64,000 nt of DNA from Polaribacter dokdonensis (GCF_024362345.1 NZ_CP101505.1:1509501-1573500); one strand, 5' to 3'. Positions 17,649 through 27,064 are shown, counted from the stretch's first letter. A program made the numbers and translations. Notes: a model not told the origin generated them from the letters alone.

Positions 17649-18881
17649 TTAGAAAGTCTTTCCTAAAGTAAATTGAATAGGTACTGCAACACCAGCATTT
17701 CTTGTAAAAATGTTTCCATTTGAGTAATGCATAATTCTTAGCTCGAAATTATATTCTCTTTCTTTACCAAAGAAAACTCCAAATCCCATAGTGTCTTGAT
17801 AGGTGATTTTAGGGCCAGTTTCAAAACCATCAATATCGCTTTTTGAAATAAAAGCAGGGCCAATTATGGAGTAATTTGTATAAAAATCGTAATTTTTATT
17901 TCGATATAAATAAAAACGTAATACAGGAAAAATAGAAAAGGCAAACACATCAGATTTACCTGCTTGCGATTGAAAATAGGTTGCACTTACACCCCAATCT
18001 AAAGAAAAAATCTTTTCTGACCTATAAATTAATCGTTGATAGGTTAAAGAAAAAGCGTGTTCGGCTTTTACATCACCCAACCAAAAAACAGGTATTCCAA
18101 AACTTTCAAAATTACCCACTTTTACATTCATTGAGAAAAACTCATTCATACCAAAACCTAAAGCTCCTGTTCCATAACTAACTTGAAAAATATTTTTTGG
18201 AAAGAAATAATCATTTTTAGCATATTGTTCTGCAGTACTGTCATCTACTTGCTGTAAATGATATTCAAAGCCTAAAGAGGCTTGTGATATAGATGGCTGA
18301 TTGTACTTGTCTGACTTTGGCATAAAGGTTCCATTTGCAGACAATCGCCATTTTTCTGACAACCAATATTGTAATCCAAATCCATATAAAAAATTTGCAA
18401 AATGAGCATCTTCATAAATTACTTGATCGTTTATAGAAAAACCAATTCTTGTAACATTTGCAATACCTGCTTCTGCATAAACAGACATTCTATCAGTAAG
18501 ATTAAAATCTTTTTTTAAAGATAAACTCCAAGCGTTAATCCAAACACTTCTATCATAACCAATATTATTTACATTATCATACTTAAACCAAGAAGCTGGT
18601 CTTATAACTCCAAATTGTGCAGACAAATCATCTGTAATTTTATGACCCAAAAGCATTCTACCAGAAAATCTATTTTTACTAAAAGTTTCAGTTTGAAAAC
18701 CATCAATTAGATTATCGTTTGAAAAAGGGTAAAAAATGGCTCCAAAATTTATACTATAATAAGAATTTGATAAAAATTCTGTGAACTTAGTTTTGCTTTT
18801 GTTATCATCTTGAGCGTAACTTTCATTTCCAAAAAACAGGACAAAACCAACTAAAATAAGACTAAGATTTTTAGTGTTCAT
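17649..18881 (-). CDS. Outer-membrane protein with PagL-like (acyloxyacyl hydrolase) C-terminal domain
   Basis: A 410-residue exported protein with a signal peptide ending at SYAQ (about residue 24) and many alternating aromatic beta strands, ending in a terminal Phe as expected of an outer-membrane barrel. Near the C-terminus is the segment RIMHYSNGNIF (His at about 383, Ser at about 385), which resembles the catalytic HxSN motif of PagL-type lipid A 3-O-deacylases, followed by AGVAVP. I infer a PagL/acyloxyacyl hydrolase domain after an additional N-terminal barrel-like region. It follows the Rrf2 regulator with no gap, so the two are co-transcribed. Substrate and activity are not proven. 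Confidence 0.6.
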   Translation of the reverse strand: MNTKNLSLILVGFVLFFGNESYAQDDNKSKTKFTEFLSNSYYSINFGAIFYPFSNDNLIDGFQTETFSKNRFSGRMLLGHKITDDLSAQFGVIRPASWFKYDNVNNIGYDRSVWINAWSLSLKKDFNLTDRMSVYAEAGIANVTRIGFSINDQVIYEDAHFANFLYGFGLQYWLSEKWRLSANGTFMPKSDKYNQPSISQASLGFEYHLQQVDDSTAEQYAKNDYFFPKNIFQVSYGTGALGFGMNEFFSMNVKVGNFESFGIPVFWLGDVKAEHAFSLTYQRLIYRSEKIFSLDWGVSATYFQSQAGKSDVFAFSIFPVLRFYLYRNKNYDFYTNYSIIGPAFISKSDIDGFETGPKITYQDTMGFGVFFGKEREYNFELRIMHYSNGNIFTRNAGVAVPIQFTLGKTF

Positions 18882-19310
18882 CTATTCTTGATTAGATGAG
18901 TGAGATGTTAAATCTGCCAAGGTTGTATTTCTGAAAATTTGTAGTGTATTATCTCTAACTTGAATCATAAGTTTATGCACAGCACACGCATTTTCATCTG
19001 GGCAATCATCGCACTTTTCATAGAAATTTAAACTTACACAAGGCACCATAGAAATTGGCCCTTCTAATATTCGATAAATCGAAGTCATTAAAATTTCGTT
19101 AGGCTCTTTTAGCAAATAATAACCTCCACCTTTTCCTTTTTTGGAACCTAACAAGCCGTTTTTACGAAGTGTGAGTAAAATACTTTCTAAAAATTTTAAA
19201 GAAATATTTTCACTTTTAGATATTGTAGCTATTGCAACAGGCATTTTCTCCTCTTGTTTCGCTAAATAAGTAAGCGCTTTAATTCCGTATTTTGTTTTTT
19301 TAGAAAGCAT
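18882..19310 (-). CDS. Rrf2 family transcriptional regulator
   Basis: A 142-residue Rrf2 protein: N-terminal winged helix beginning MLSKKTKYGIKALTYLA, with the wing signature GSKKGKGGGYYLL (about residues 54-66). A cysteine group with spacing Cx8Cx2Cx5C (about residues 94-113) could bind an Fe-S cluster or sense sulfur metabolites, as in IscR, NsrR and CymR relatives. It lies just upstream of the sulfate operon on the same strand, with the PagL-like gene between. Control of sulfur assimilation is the natural inference but the sequence does not prove it. Confidence 0.88.
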   Translation of the reverse strand: MLSKKTKYGIKALTYLAKQEEKMPVAIATISKSENISLKFLESILLTLRKNGLLGSKKGKGGGYYLLKEPNEILMTSIYRILEGPISMVPCVSLNFYEKCDDCPDENACAVHKLMIQVRDNTLQIFRNTTLADLTSHSSNQE

Positions 19311-19339
19311 GAATCTAAAGTAAACAAATTCTAGCTAAC

Positions 19340-20551
19340 CTAGTTTGTTGTATGCGATTTTTCTAAAGCGTAAAAAGTAGCTTGTACATAATCATCTGAG
19401 CTTCCAGAATTATTACCTTGATACAAACCTGCCTTAAAATATTGATATTGTCCACTTTGATCAAAACCACTGTTAGTCATATCTACAACCTCAACTACAT
19501 CTGGTTTACCTTCTCTAGAAATGGTAACTGTAAGTGTATTATTTACGGTTTTAATTTGATAAGAAAATTTTTCATCTAAGGCTATTCCATCAGAAGGATT
19601 AGTAGCAGAATTACTTCTAGAACCAATCATATCATACCATTGTTCACCACCAAAACCATCTCTAGGTTCATGAGCAAAATATATAGACCCTAGAGAATTA
19701 TTAGGTAATTTTCTGTAATATAATCTTATTGGTTCATCATCATTGGCATGAATTTGTCCAATAATAACTCTACCAACTTGACCAGATGAACCTGTAGTTG
19801 TTACATAATTTACAGCTAAGGTTGCATTCATTTCTCCATCAAAACCTGCAGCTGCTGTTTTATCTGAAGCTGGAGATGAACCAAAAACCCAGTTATTTTT
19901 ATTTACACCTTGAGTAGGTATACTCGTGTCAGTGCCTCTTAACATTTCTCTAAGTTCTACTCTTGTGTAGCTTGTATTTGCAGAAGTTTTAAAACCATCT
20001 ACAGGACATTTAAAAACCAAACCACCATCTGAACCTGTATAAAAGTAGTTGTTATCTTCATAACCCCCATTGATTTCACTCACTGAAATAGTTTTAGAAA
20101 AACCACTTCCATTATTTTCTGGTGTATTTAACTTCCAAGTTGATAAATCAAAATTTTGTGCAGGCGACTTATTAGGATCTAAAACACCTCCATTATCTAC
20201 TTTAGCCTCTTGAGTTACAGTAAGATTTCTTGTATAACTGCCTCCAATAACGGTTATTGTTCCAGTTCGCTCTTCGAAATTTGGGTTGCTAGCCACTGTA
20301 ACATTTATAGCTCCATTATCTGTTCCGAATCTTGGTGAAAGTGTAATCCAATCTACATTTAACTCTGTATACCAATATAAATTTGAGGTTACTGTAACTG
20401 ACTGAGATTCTTGATCTGCAGAAAAAACATTTAGCGTTGATAAAGCCAACTGCTCTTCTATAATTACTTCATCTTCTGGTTCTGATGAACCACAAGATAG
20501 TAGCATAAAAAACACAATACTTAACAAACTTAATTTGAATACAAACTTCAT
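19340..20551 (-). CDS. Lipoprotein alginate lyase (PL7) with N-terminal BACON domain
   Basis: A 403-residue lipoprotein (lipobox LLSC, Cys20). Residues about 36-115 form a BACON domain (VDWITLSP, then the closing NLTVTQEA). Residues 130-400 are a polysaccharide lyase family 7 domain with the three active-site motifs: RVELR (197-201), QIH (266-268) and YFKAGLYQG (371-379). Such enzymes cut alginate by beta-elimination; the lipobox places this one on the cell surface or in the periplasm. It stands alone, without SusC/SusD or other alginate genes, in the middle of sulfur genes. A palindromic operator candidate lies directly upstream. Confidence 0.9.
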   Translation of the reverse strand: MKFVFKLSLLSIVFFMLLSCGSSEPEDEVIIEEQLALSTLNVFSADQESQSVTVTSNLYWYTELNVDWITLSPRFGTDNGAINVTVASNPNFEERTGTITVIGGSYTRNLTVTQEAKVDNGGVLDPNKSPAQNFDLSTWKLNTPENNGSGFSKTISVSEINGGYEDNNYFYTGSDGGLVFKCPVDGFKTSANTSYTRVELREMLRGTDTSIPTQGVNKNNWVFGSSPASDKTAAAGFDGEMNATLAVNYVTTTGSSGQVGRVIIGQIHANDDEPIRLYYRKLPNNSLGSIYFAHEPRDGFGGEQWYDMIGSRSNSATNPSDGIALDEKFSYQIKTVNNTLTVTISREGKPDVVEVVDMTNSGFDQSGQYQYFKAGLYQGNNSGSSDDYVQATFYALEKSHTTN

Positions 20552-20578
20552 AGAAATAGCGCTAAATTTAATTTTTTA

Positions 20579-20607
20579 TAAAAGTACAAAATTGGTTAAC
20601 CAATTTT
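20579..20607 (-). promoter_or_regulatory. Operator-like perfect palindrome and promoter of the alginate lyase
   Basis: A perfect 20-bp palindrome, AAAATTGGTTAACCAATTTT (20588-20607), lies one base upstream of TACTTTTA (20579-20586, minus strand), a near match to the TAnnTTTG -7 element, 28 bases before the lyase ATG. The shape is typical of LacI or GntR family operators. No such regulator is encoded in the window, so control would be in trans. Confidence 0.65.
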
Positions 20608-20669
20608 AATAATTTAATCTTAAAATTTAATGAATTGCAATTAGCACTAATTTACAATGCAAATAAATT

Positions 20670-21842
20670 TTAGTTGCTTAAAGCTTGATTTAAATCTTCT
20701 ATAATATCTGCCACATTTTCTAAACCAACAGAAACACGTACCAAACCGTTTGTAATACCAACTTCTAATCTGTCTTCTTCTGATAAACGACCATGAGTTG
20801 TAGATGATGGATGTGTAACAATGGTTCTTGTATCACCTAAATTTGCTGATAAAGAACACATTTTAATTTTATCTAAGAATTTTCTACCAGCTTCTATTCC
20901 GCCTTTAATTTCGAAAGCAACAATGTTACCTCCTAATTTCATTTGTTGCTGAGCAACTTTATACTGAGGATGTGATTTTAGAAATGGATATTTTACCAAC
21001 TCAACATTTTGGTTTTCTTCTAAAAACTCAGCTACTTTTAAAGCATTTTCGCAATGTTTTTCTACTCTAATAGCTAAAGTTTCTAAACTTTTTGATAAAA
21101 CCCAAGCATTAAAAGGAGACATAGCTGGCCCTGTATTTCTGGCAAATAAATAAATTTCACGAATCAAATCTTCTTTACCTACTGTAACTCCACCTAACAC
21201 TCTTCCTTGTCCATCCATTAATTTTGTAGCTGAATGAATCACCAAATCTGCTCCAAATTTTATGGGTTGTTGAATGTAGGGTGTTGCAAAGCAATTATCA
21301 ACAATATAAATTAGATTATGTTTCTTAGCTAGTTTGCCAATTAGTGCTAAATCTAAAATATCAACAGCAGGATTTGTAGGAGTTTCTATATAAAGAATCT
21401 TTGTATTTTCTTTAATTAGGCTTTCTACCAAACCAACCTCATCAACCTTAAAATAAGAAGTTTCAATATTCCATTTTGGTAAATATTTGGTAAACATACT
21501 GTGTGTTGAACCAAAAACCGATCTGCAAGAAACAATATGATCTCCTGCATTTAACAAGGCTGCAAACGATGAAAAGATTGCAGACATTCCTGTTGCAAAG
21601 CCGTAACCACTTTCTGCACCTTCCATAGCAACCACTTTATTTACAAACTCACTAGTATTTGGGTTTGTAAATCTGCTGTATAAATTACGTTGTTTTTCTT
21701 CTGCAAATGAGGCTCTCATTTCTTCTGCATCATCAAAAACAAAACTAGATGTTAAATATAGAGGAGTAGAATGCTCAGAAAACTGACTTCTTTCAGTTTG
21801 GTTTCTTATTGCTTCTGTTTCGAAATGTATTTTCTTAGCCAT
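20670..21842 (-). CDS. metZ: O-succinylhomoserine sulfhydrylase (Cys/Met metabolism PLP enzyme)
   Basis: A 390-residue member of the Cys/Met metabolism PLP family. The Schiff-base lysine is in HSATKLMDGQGRVLGG (about residue 205), and SRFTNPNT and GFATGMSAI are family segments near the active site. The GQGRVLGG form is the MetZ pattern and differs from the MetY gene at 25347. It makes homocysteine from an activated homoserine and sulfide. It is the last gene of a SAM-I controlled transcript, 48 bases after the MetX-ThrA fusion. Because the activating enzyme here is MetX-like, the real substrate may be O-acetylhomoserine. Confidence 0.85.
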   Translation of the reverse strand: MAKKIHFETEAIRNQTERSQFSEHSTPLYLTSSFVFDDAEEMRASFAEEKQRNLYSRFTNPNTSEFVNKVVAMEGAESGYGFATGMSAIFSSFAALLNAGDHIVSCRSVFGSTHSMFTKYLPKWNIETSYFKVDEVGLVESLIKENTKILYIETPTNPAVDILDLALIGKLAKKHNLIYIVDNCFATPYIQQPIKFGADLVIHSATKLMDGQGRVLGGVTVGKEDLIREIYLFARNTGPAMSPFNAWVLSKSLETLAIRVEKHCENALKVAEFLEENQNVELVKYPFLKSHPQYKVAQQQMKLGGNIVAFEIKGGIEAGRKFLDKIKMCSLSANLGDTRTIVTHPSSTTHGRLSEEDRLEVGITNGLVRVSVGLENVADIIEDLNQALSN

Positions 21843-21890
21843 TTATTATTTTTTTAAAATTCTGATAGAAGTTCAGAATGACTTAATGTG

Positions 21891-24800
21891 TTAATTATTA
21901 TGTTTTGCCAATCTTAAAATATCACCAAAAACACCTCTTGCAGTTACACTTGCTCCTGCTCCTGCTCCCTGAATTACAATGGGTTGTTCTCCATAAGATT
22001 CTGTGTAAATTTCAAAAATTGCATCAGAACCTTTTAATGAACCTAAAGGAGTATTTGTTGGTGTAGAAACTAGTTTTACTTCTAAGTTACCTTTTTCTTT
22101 AGATAGATCTCCACTTAACTCACCTATGTATCTGAGCACATGATTTTCTTCTTGTTGTTCTTTAATAGTTTGATATTCTTCGTTCAATAAATCAAGCTTG
22201 CTTAAAAAATCTTCAGGAGAACCTTCTCTTAAATTTTCTGGTATTAAATTTTTGATGTTTACCTCATCAAACTCGTTTTCTAAATCTAATTCTCTTGCTA
22301 AAATCAATAATTTTCTAGCTACATCATTTCCACCTAAATCTTCTCTTGGATCTGGTTCTGTAAAACCTTTATCTATAGCTTCTTGTAAAACTTCAGAAAA
22401 AGGAACATTGTTTGCAGAAAAATTATTGAATAAATAACTTAAACTTCCTGAGAAAACTCCTCTAATTTTGGTGATATTCTCTCCAGATTCATGTAATAAA
22501 CGAATGGTATCTATTAAAGGTAAACCTGCACCAACATTGGTTTCGTATAAATATTGTTTTTTGTATTCTTTTAACTTTGCTCTTACTTCTTTATAAAAAT
22601 CAAAAGACAAGGTATTTGCAATTTTATTGCACGAAACTAAATCGAAACCAGCTTCAATTAACGAAATATAATTACCAACAAAGTTTATACTTGCTGTATT
22701 ATCTACAGCAATTAAATTTTCTAAGTGATGCTTTTTTGCAAAGGCAATAATATCATCTACAGATGCATTTTCATCACCATTTTCTAATAAATTTTGTTTC
22801 CAATTTTTAGTAGCTCCATTTTTATTTAAGAGCACTTTTTTAGAATTTGCAACTGCAAAAACATTCAATTGAATTTTACGTCTTTCTAATACAGATTGTG
22901 TGTTTTCTATTATTTGATCTATTAATGTTCCACCAACCAAACCTTTACCAAAAACAGCAATATTTATCTTTTTGGTTACTCCAAAAACTTGACCATGAAT
23001 TACGTTAACAGCTTTATATAATTGCTCTTTTTTAACAACCAAACTCACATTTTTACCAGAAACTGTGTTGTTAAATAAAAGTGGAACAATTTGATTTTTT
23101 ATTAACGCATTATATGGATGATGAAATTCGCTTAAATCTTGTCCAATAATAGAAATAACTGCAACATCATTATTTACTGAAACTTGATTAACATCTTGGG
23201 CATAAAGGTCATTTTCGAACTCTTTCTCTAAAGCTTCAACAGCTTGTTTTGCTTTATCTGAATCGATAATTAAACCTATACCTCTTTCAGAAGAACCTTG
23301 TGCAATAATGCTTACATTGATGTCTCTATCACTTAAGGTTTTAAAAATTCTAGCATCAATACCAACTTTACCAAGTAAACCTCTACCTTCAAAATTTATT
23401 AAAGAAACATTATCTATTGTTGAAATTGATTTGATTCCTTTTGTTGAAGATTCAGAAGTGATTAATGTACCTTGATCTTCTTTATTAAACGTATTTAAAA
23501 TACGTAAGTTGATGTTTTTCTCCAATAAAGGAATGATAGTTTTTGCATGCAAAATATTCGCTCCAAAATTGGCCAATTCATTTGCCTCAGAAAATGATAA
23601 CTGTGCTATTTTTTTAGCATCAGCAACAATATCTGGATTTGCTGTAAAAATTCCATTTACATGTGTGTAATTTTGTAATTCATCTGCATCTAAAAAGTTG
23701 GCCAATAATGCTGCTGTGTAATTACTTCCATTTCTACCTAAAGTAGTTGTTTCTCCTTTTTTGTTTGATGAAATAAAACCAGTTACAATATTAATTGCGT
23801 CTTTGTTCTCTTTGAAAAATTGAAGCACCTTTTCTTTAGATTCTGATTGAATTGGTTGCGCATTTCCAAAGTTTTCATCAGTAATTATAAGAGATCTAGC
23901 ATCAACAGGATTAACGGATAAACCCTCTTTCTCCAATAAACTTGCTACTAATTTTACAGATAGCAACTCTCCTTGTGCTAAAACCTCGTCTTTTATTTTT
24001 TGGCTAAAATCACCCAATAAAGAAACCCCTTCAAAAATGGTTTCTAGTTTTGTAAACTGCTCATTTAAATCAACTGAATTACTAGGTTCTTGTTGATATT
24101 CTTTAAACTTTTTAAATTCAGTTTTATAATCTTTTTTAGTAGCTGCCAAATCTAAAATGGTTTCCAAGTCATTAGTAGAATTTCCTCTTGCAGATAGAAC
24201 TACTGTAAATTTTTCTCCATTTTTATCTTTATCAACAATAATATCTATAGCATTCTGTAAACCTTTTTCGTTTGCTAAAGATTTACCTCCAAACTTTATA
24301 ACTTTCATCTTCTTTTCTCTGTAATCTTTATTAAAAATAGGCTCAATTATTTTTTCTAATTGATTGTATTCTATTAAAAACGCATCATGGCCATGCACTG
24401 AATTAATTTCATTATAGGTCACATTCGCTTTTGTTAATGCCAATTTTTTATGAGTTTCTCTGTTTTCTTCGGCTGTAAAAAACAAATCAGAATCCACACC
24501 AATAATGTGAATATTGGCATCTATTTGATCTAAAATAGCAATGTCTTTTTTGCCACCAACAGTAACATCAATCGTTTTTAACAATTGATTCATTAATTTA
24601 TACGAAGACAATTGATAACGTTCTTGCAACTTTTTTCCATGATGCAACAACCAACTTTCTACATTAAAAATAGCTGAATCTTCATTTTTAGATCTGTGAA
24701 AACGTTCTTTAAAAGATTCTGGTGTTCTATAACACAACATTGCATGCATTCTTGCATCATGCACAGGATTACTAGAGTTTACCAAAAATTGCTCTTGAAT

Positions 24801-25292
24801 TTGACAATTTGCAATTAACCAATCTGTAGATTTCCAATCTGTGGCAATTGGCAGAAAATGTTGAGTTAGTTGGTTGTTTAAAACAACCATTTCCCAAGCA
24901 ATACCTCCACCTAAAGAACCACCAATTAGAGCAAATAGTTGTTTAATTTTTAATATTGACAATCCTTCTAAAAAAAGTTTTGCAACATCTCTTGCAATAA
25001 AATCTTTGTAATTATCTATCAAAAACTCATCAAAACCATTACCTGGAATGTTAAAAGAAAGCACAGTATAAGCATCTATATTAATGGCTTTTTCTTTACC
25101 CACAATATCTTGCCACCAACCATTTTTACCTGCAACTTCACTATTGCCTGTTAATGCATGGTTGATTAAAACCACAGGAGCTGTGCCCAATTCTTTCCCA
25201 AAAACTTGATAACTCAAATTTAATTCAGAAATTAATACACCTGCTTCTGTGGTAAAATCTTTTATTTTAATATGTTTTAATGGATGTTTCAA
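21891..25292 (-). CDS. Fusion: homoserine O-acetyltransferase-like domain + aspartokinase + homoserine dehydrogenase
   Basis: An 1133-residue uninterrupted ORF. Residues 1-325 are an alpha/beta hydrolase of the MetX type, with HALTG (45-49), a nucleophile elbow GGSLGGG (Ser126), Asp269 in VDSDLF and His302 in GHDAFL. Met329 begins a complete ThrA-like protein: aspartokinase (KFGGKSLAN), ACT regulatory domains in the middle, and homoserine dehydrogenase (FGKGLVGG). One polypeptide would therefore perform the first step of the aspartate pathway, homoserine formation, and homoserine activation. It lies between metY and metZ under a SAM-I riboswitch. Initiation at Met329 could also yield ThrA alone. 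Confidence 0.9.
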   Translation of the reverse strand: MKHPLKHIKIKDFTTEAGVLISELNLSYQVFGKELGTAPVVLINHALTGNSEVAGKNGWWQDIVGKEKAINIDAYTVLSFNIPGNGFDEFLIDNYKDFIARDVAKLFLEGLSILKIKQLFALIGGSLGGGIAWEMVVLNNQLTQHFLPIATDWKSTDWLIANCQIQEQFLVNSSNPVHDARMHAMLCYRTPESFKERFHRSKNEDSAIFNVESWLLHHGKKLQERYQLSSYKLMNQLLKTIDVTVGGKKDIAILDQIDANIHIIGVDSDLFFTAEENRETHKKLALTKANVTYNEINSVHGHDAFLIEYNQLEKIIEPIFNKDYREKKMKVIKFGGKSLANEKGLQNAIDIIVDKDKNGEKFTVVLSARGNSTNDLETILDLAATKKDYKTEFKKFKEYQQEPSNSVDLNEQFTKLETIFEGVSLLGDFSQKIKDEVLAQGELLSVKLVASLLEKEGLSVNPVDARSLIITDENFGNAQPIQSESKEKVLQFFKENKDAINIVTGFISSNKKGETTTLGRNGSNYTAALLANFLDADELQNYTHVNGIFTANPDIVADAKKIAQLSFSEANELANFGANILHAKTIIPLLEKNINLRILNTFNKEDQGTLITSESSTKGIKSISTIDNVSLINFEGRGLLGKVGIDARIFKTLSDRDINVSIIAQGSSERGIGLIIDSDKAKQAVEALEKEFENDLYAQDVNQVSVNNDVAVISIIGQDLSEFHHPYNALIKNQIVPLLFNNTVSGKNVSLVVKKEQLYKAVNVIHGQVFGVTKKINIAVFGKGLVGGTLIDQIIENTQSVLERRKIQLNVFAVANSKKVLLNKNGATKNWKQNLLENGDENASVDDIIAFAKKHHLENLIAVDNTASINFVGNYISLIEAGFDLVSCNKIANTLSFDFYKEVRAKLKEYKKQYLYETNVGAGLPLIDTIRLLHESGENITKIRGVFSGSLSYLFNNFSANNVPFSEVLQEAIDKGFTEPDPREDLGGNDVARKLLILARELDLENEFDEVNIKNLIPENLREGSPEDFLSKLDLLNEEYQTIKEQQEENHVLRYIGELSGDLSKEKGNLEVKLVSTPTNTPLGSLKGSDAIFEIYTESYGEQPIVIQGAGAGASVTARGVFGDILRLAKHNN

Positions 25293-25346
25293 ATTTGCTA
25301 CAACTAATACCTAGAAAGTTTTGAAAACCTTCTAAGAAATAAACAT

Positions 25347-26621
25347 TTATATTTCTGAAAAAGCCGCTTTTAAATCTGCTTTTAAATCTTCTAAATCTTC
25401 TATACCAACAGATAAACGTATTAAATCTTGCGAAACACCTGCTCCTTCTTGAGCAACTTCATCTAATTGCTGATGAGTAGTACTTGCTGGATGAATAATT
25501 AGTGATTTAGTATCTCCAATATTAGCCAGTAAAGAAAATACTTTTGTTTTATCTGCAATGGTTTTTGCAGCTTCGTAACCTCCTTTATGACCAAAAGTTA
25601 CAATTCCACTTTGACCTTTAGGTAAATACTTTTTTGCTAACTCATTATATTTATTGCTCTTTAAACCTGGATAATTTACCCAAGCAACTTCTTCTTGCTC
25701 TTCTAACCAAGTTGCAAGTGCTAATGCATTTTCTGAATGTTGTTTAATTCTAACAGGTAATGTTTCTAAACCTTGTATTATATTGAATGCATTTGTAGGA
25801 CTTAATGCTCCTCCAAAATCACGTAATCCTTCTAAAATTAGTTTAAACGTATAAGATGCTGCACCTAAAACTTCATAATATTTTAAACCATGGTAACCTG
25901 CTGAAGGCTCTGTAAATTCTGGAAATTTACCATTTGCCCAATTAAAGGTTCCTCCATCAATTATTGCACCCCCTAAAGATGTTCCTTGACCACCAATATA
26001 TTTCGTTAGTGAATGAATTACAATGTTAGCTCCATGTTTAATTGGGTTTAATAAAGCTGGTGTAGCTACAGTATTATCTACAATAAAAGGAACTTCTGCA
26101 GCTTTAGAATGCTCAGCTATTGCCTCTAAATCTAATACATCTAACTTAGGATTTCCTAAAGATTCTACAAAAAATGCTCTTGTATTTTCTTGCACAGCTG
26201 CTGCAAAATTATCAGGATTAGAAGCATCTACAAATGTGGTAGTAATGCCAAACCTAGGCAATGTTACATTTAATAAATTAAACGTTCCTCCATACAAACT
26301 GCTAGAAGCAACAATATGATCACCAGCTTTTAATAATGTTAATAAACCTGTAGAAATTGCTGATGTTCCAGAAGCAAAAACAACTGCTCCTATTCCACCT
26401 TCTACAGCTGCCAAACGTTCTTGTAAAATTTGATTTGTTGGGTTGTTTAACCTTGTGTAAATAAAACCTAATTCTGCTAAGGAGAATAAGTTTGCTGCAT
26501 GATCTGAATCATTAAAAACATAAGATGATGTTTGATAAATAGGAACAGCTCTTGCTCCTCCATTAGATTTTACATCATGACCTGCGTGCAACGCATTTGT
26601 TGCTAATTTGTGAGTACTCAT
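25347..26621 (-). CDS. metY: O-acetylhomoserine sulfhydrylase
   Basis: A 424-residue Cys/Met PLP enzyme of the long MetY type. The PLP lysine lies in IHSLTKYIGGQGTSLGG (about residue 205), and the family starts with TNALHAGHD. The start at 26621 (MSTHKLAT) fits the family. The frame extends upstream to 26675, but those 18 residues are unrelated hydrophobic sequence, so this start is preferred. It converts O-acetylhomoserine and sulfide to homocysteine. It is the first gene of the riboswitch-controlled operon metY, metX-thrA fusion, metZ. Confidence 0.93.
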   Translation of the reverse strand: MSTHKLATNALHAGHDVKSNGGARAVPIYQTSSYVFNDSDHAANLFSLAELGFIYTRLNNPTNQILQERLAAVEGGIGAVVFASGTSAISTGLLTLLKAGDHIVASSSLYGGTFNLLNVTLPRFGITTTFVDASNPDNFAAAVQENTRAFFVESLGNPKLDVLDLEAIAEHSKAAEVPFIVDNTVATPALLNPIKHGANIVIHSLTKYIGGQGTSLGGAIIDGGTFNWANGKFPEFTEPSAGYHGLKYYEVLGAASYTFKLILEGLRDFGGALSPTNAFNIIQGLETLPVRIKQHSENALALATWLEEQEEVAWVNYPGLKSNKYNELAKKYLPKGQSGIVTFGHKGGYEAAKTIADKTKVFSLLANIGDTKSLIIHPASTTHQQLDEVAQEGAGVSQDLIRLSVGIEDLEDLKADLKAAFSEI

Positions 26622-26718
26622 TTTTCTATTTTTTTGAGTTAATAAATAATTAAAACAAAAGTCAAAAAGCATCAATTTTTGTTGATGTGTTTACTAGAAA
26701 AATGTTATTAAGAAAATA

Positions 26719-26742
26719 GAATGTTCAAGGAATTGAACATTC
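26719..26742 (-). terminator. Attenuator hairpin after the metY SAM-I aptamer
   Basis: A perfect 10-bp stem, GAATGTTCAA with TTGAACATTC, closes a four-base loop and is followed on the minus strand by TATTTTCTT. It begins 6 bases after the aptamer P1 helix ends, the position of a riboswitch terminator. A partly complementary segment at 26764-26772 can pair 8 of 9 bases with 26738-26746 and is a candidate antiterminator. Confidence 0.7.
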
Positions 26743-26748
26743 ATTTTT

Positions 26749-26862
26749 GTTATCTATCCTTTTAAATTAATGCATTTAAAAGAGTAGAATTTAGCACCTT
26801 CTTTATTTCTAAAGGGTTGCTAAGGCTTCAAAGGGTCTAATCCCTCCACCTTTCTTGATAAC
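26749..26862 (-). ncRNA. SAM-I (S-box) riboswitch upstream of metY
   Basis: The minus strand shows the S-box core: TTATCAAGAAAGGTGGAGGG, ATTAGACCC, TTTGAAGCC, TAGCAACCC and AAGGTGC, in the right order and spacing. P1 is GTTATC (26862-26857) with GATAAC (26754-26749). The 3' side carries an extra perfect hairpin, CTTTTAAAT/ATTTAAAAG, before P1 closes. A terminator-like hairpin follows at once, so regulation is probably by transcription attenuation: SAM stabilises P1 and stops the metY operon. Confidence 0.94.
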
Positions 26863-27064
26863 ATTTCAATAAGTTATTGAACTTTGCGAGTACAAATATT
26901 GCAATAGAAAAAGTTAACATCCAAATAAAAAGCACTAATTTTTTTAAAATGTATCAATTTCATAAAATTTTGAATCTTAAATTCTCGATTCTTTAAAAAT
27001 GATCTTAATATCCTGTTAAAAATGATTTATTGATGATGTCATTACAAATAATTATAGTGCTAAA

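Noticed and set aside
26857..26886. Extra hairpin 5' of the metY aptamer (TTCAATA/TATTGAA)
   Set aside because: A 7-bp A/T stem close to P1 is likely to occur by chance in this composition; it is not needed for the riboswitch fold.
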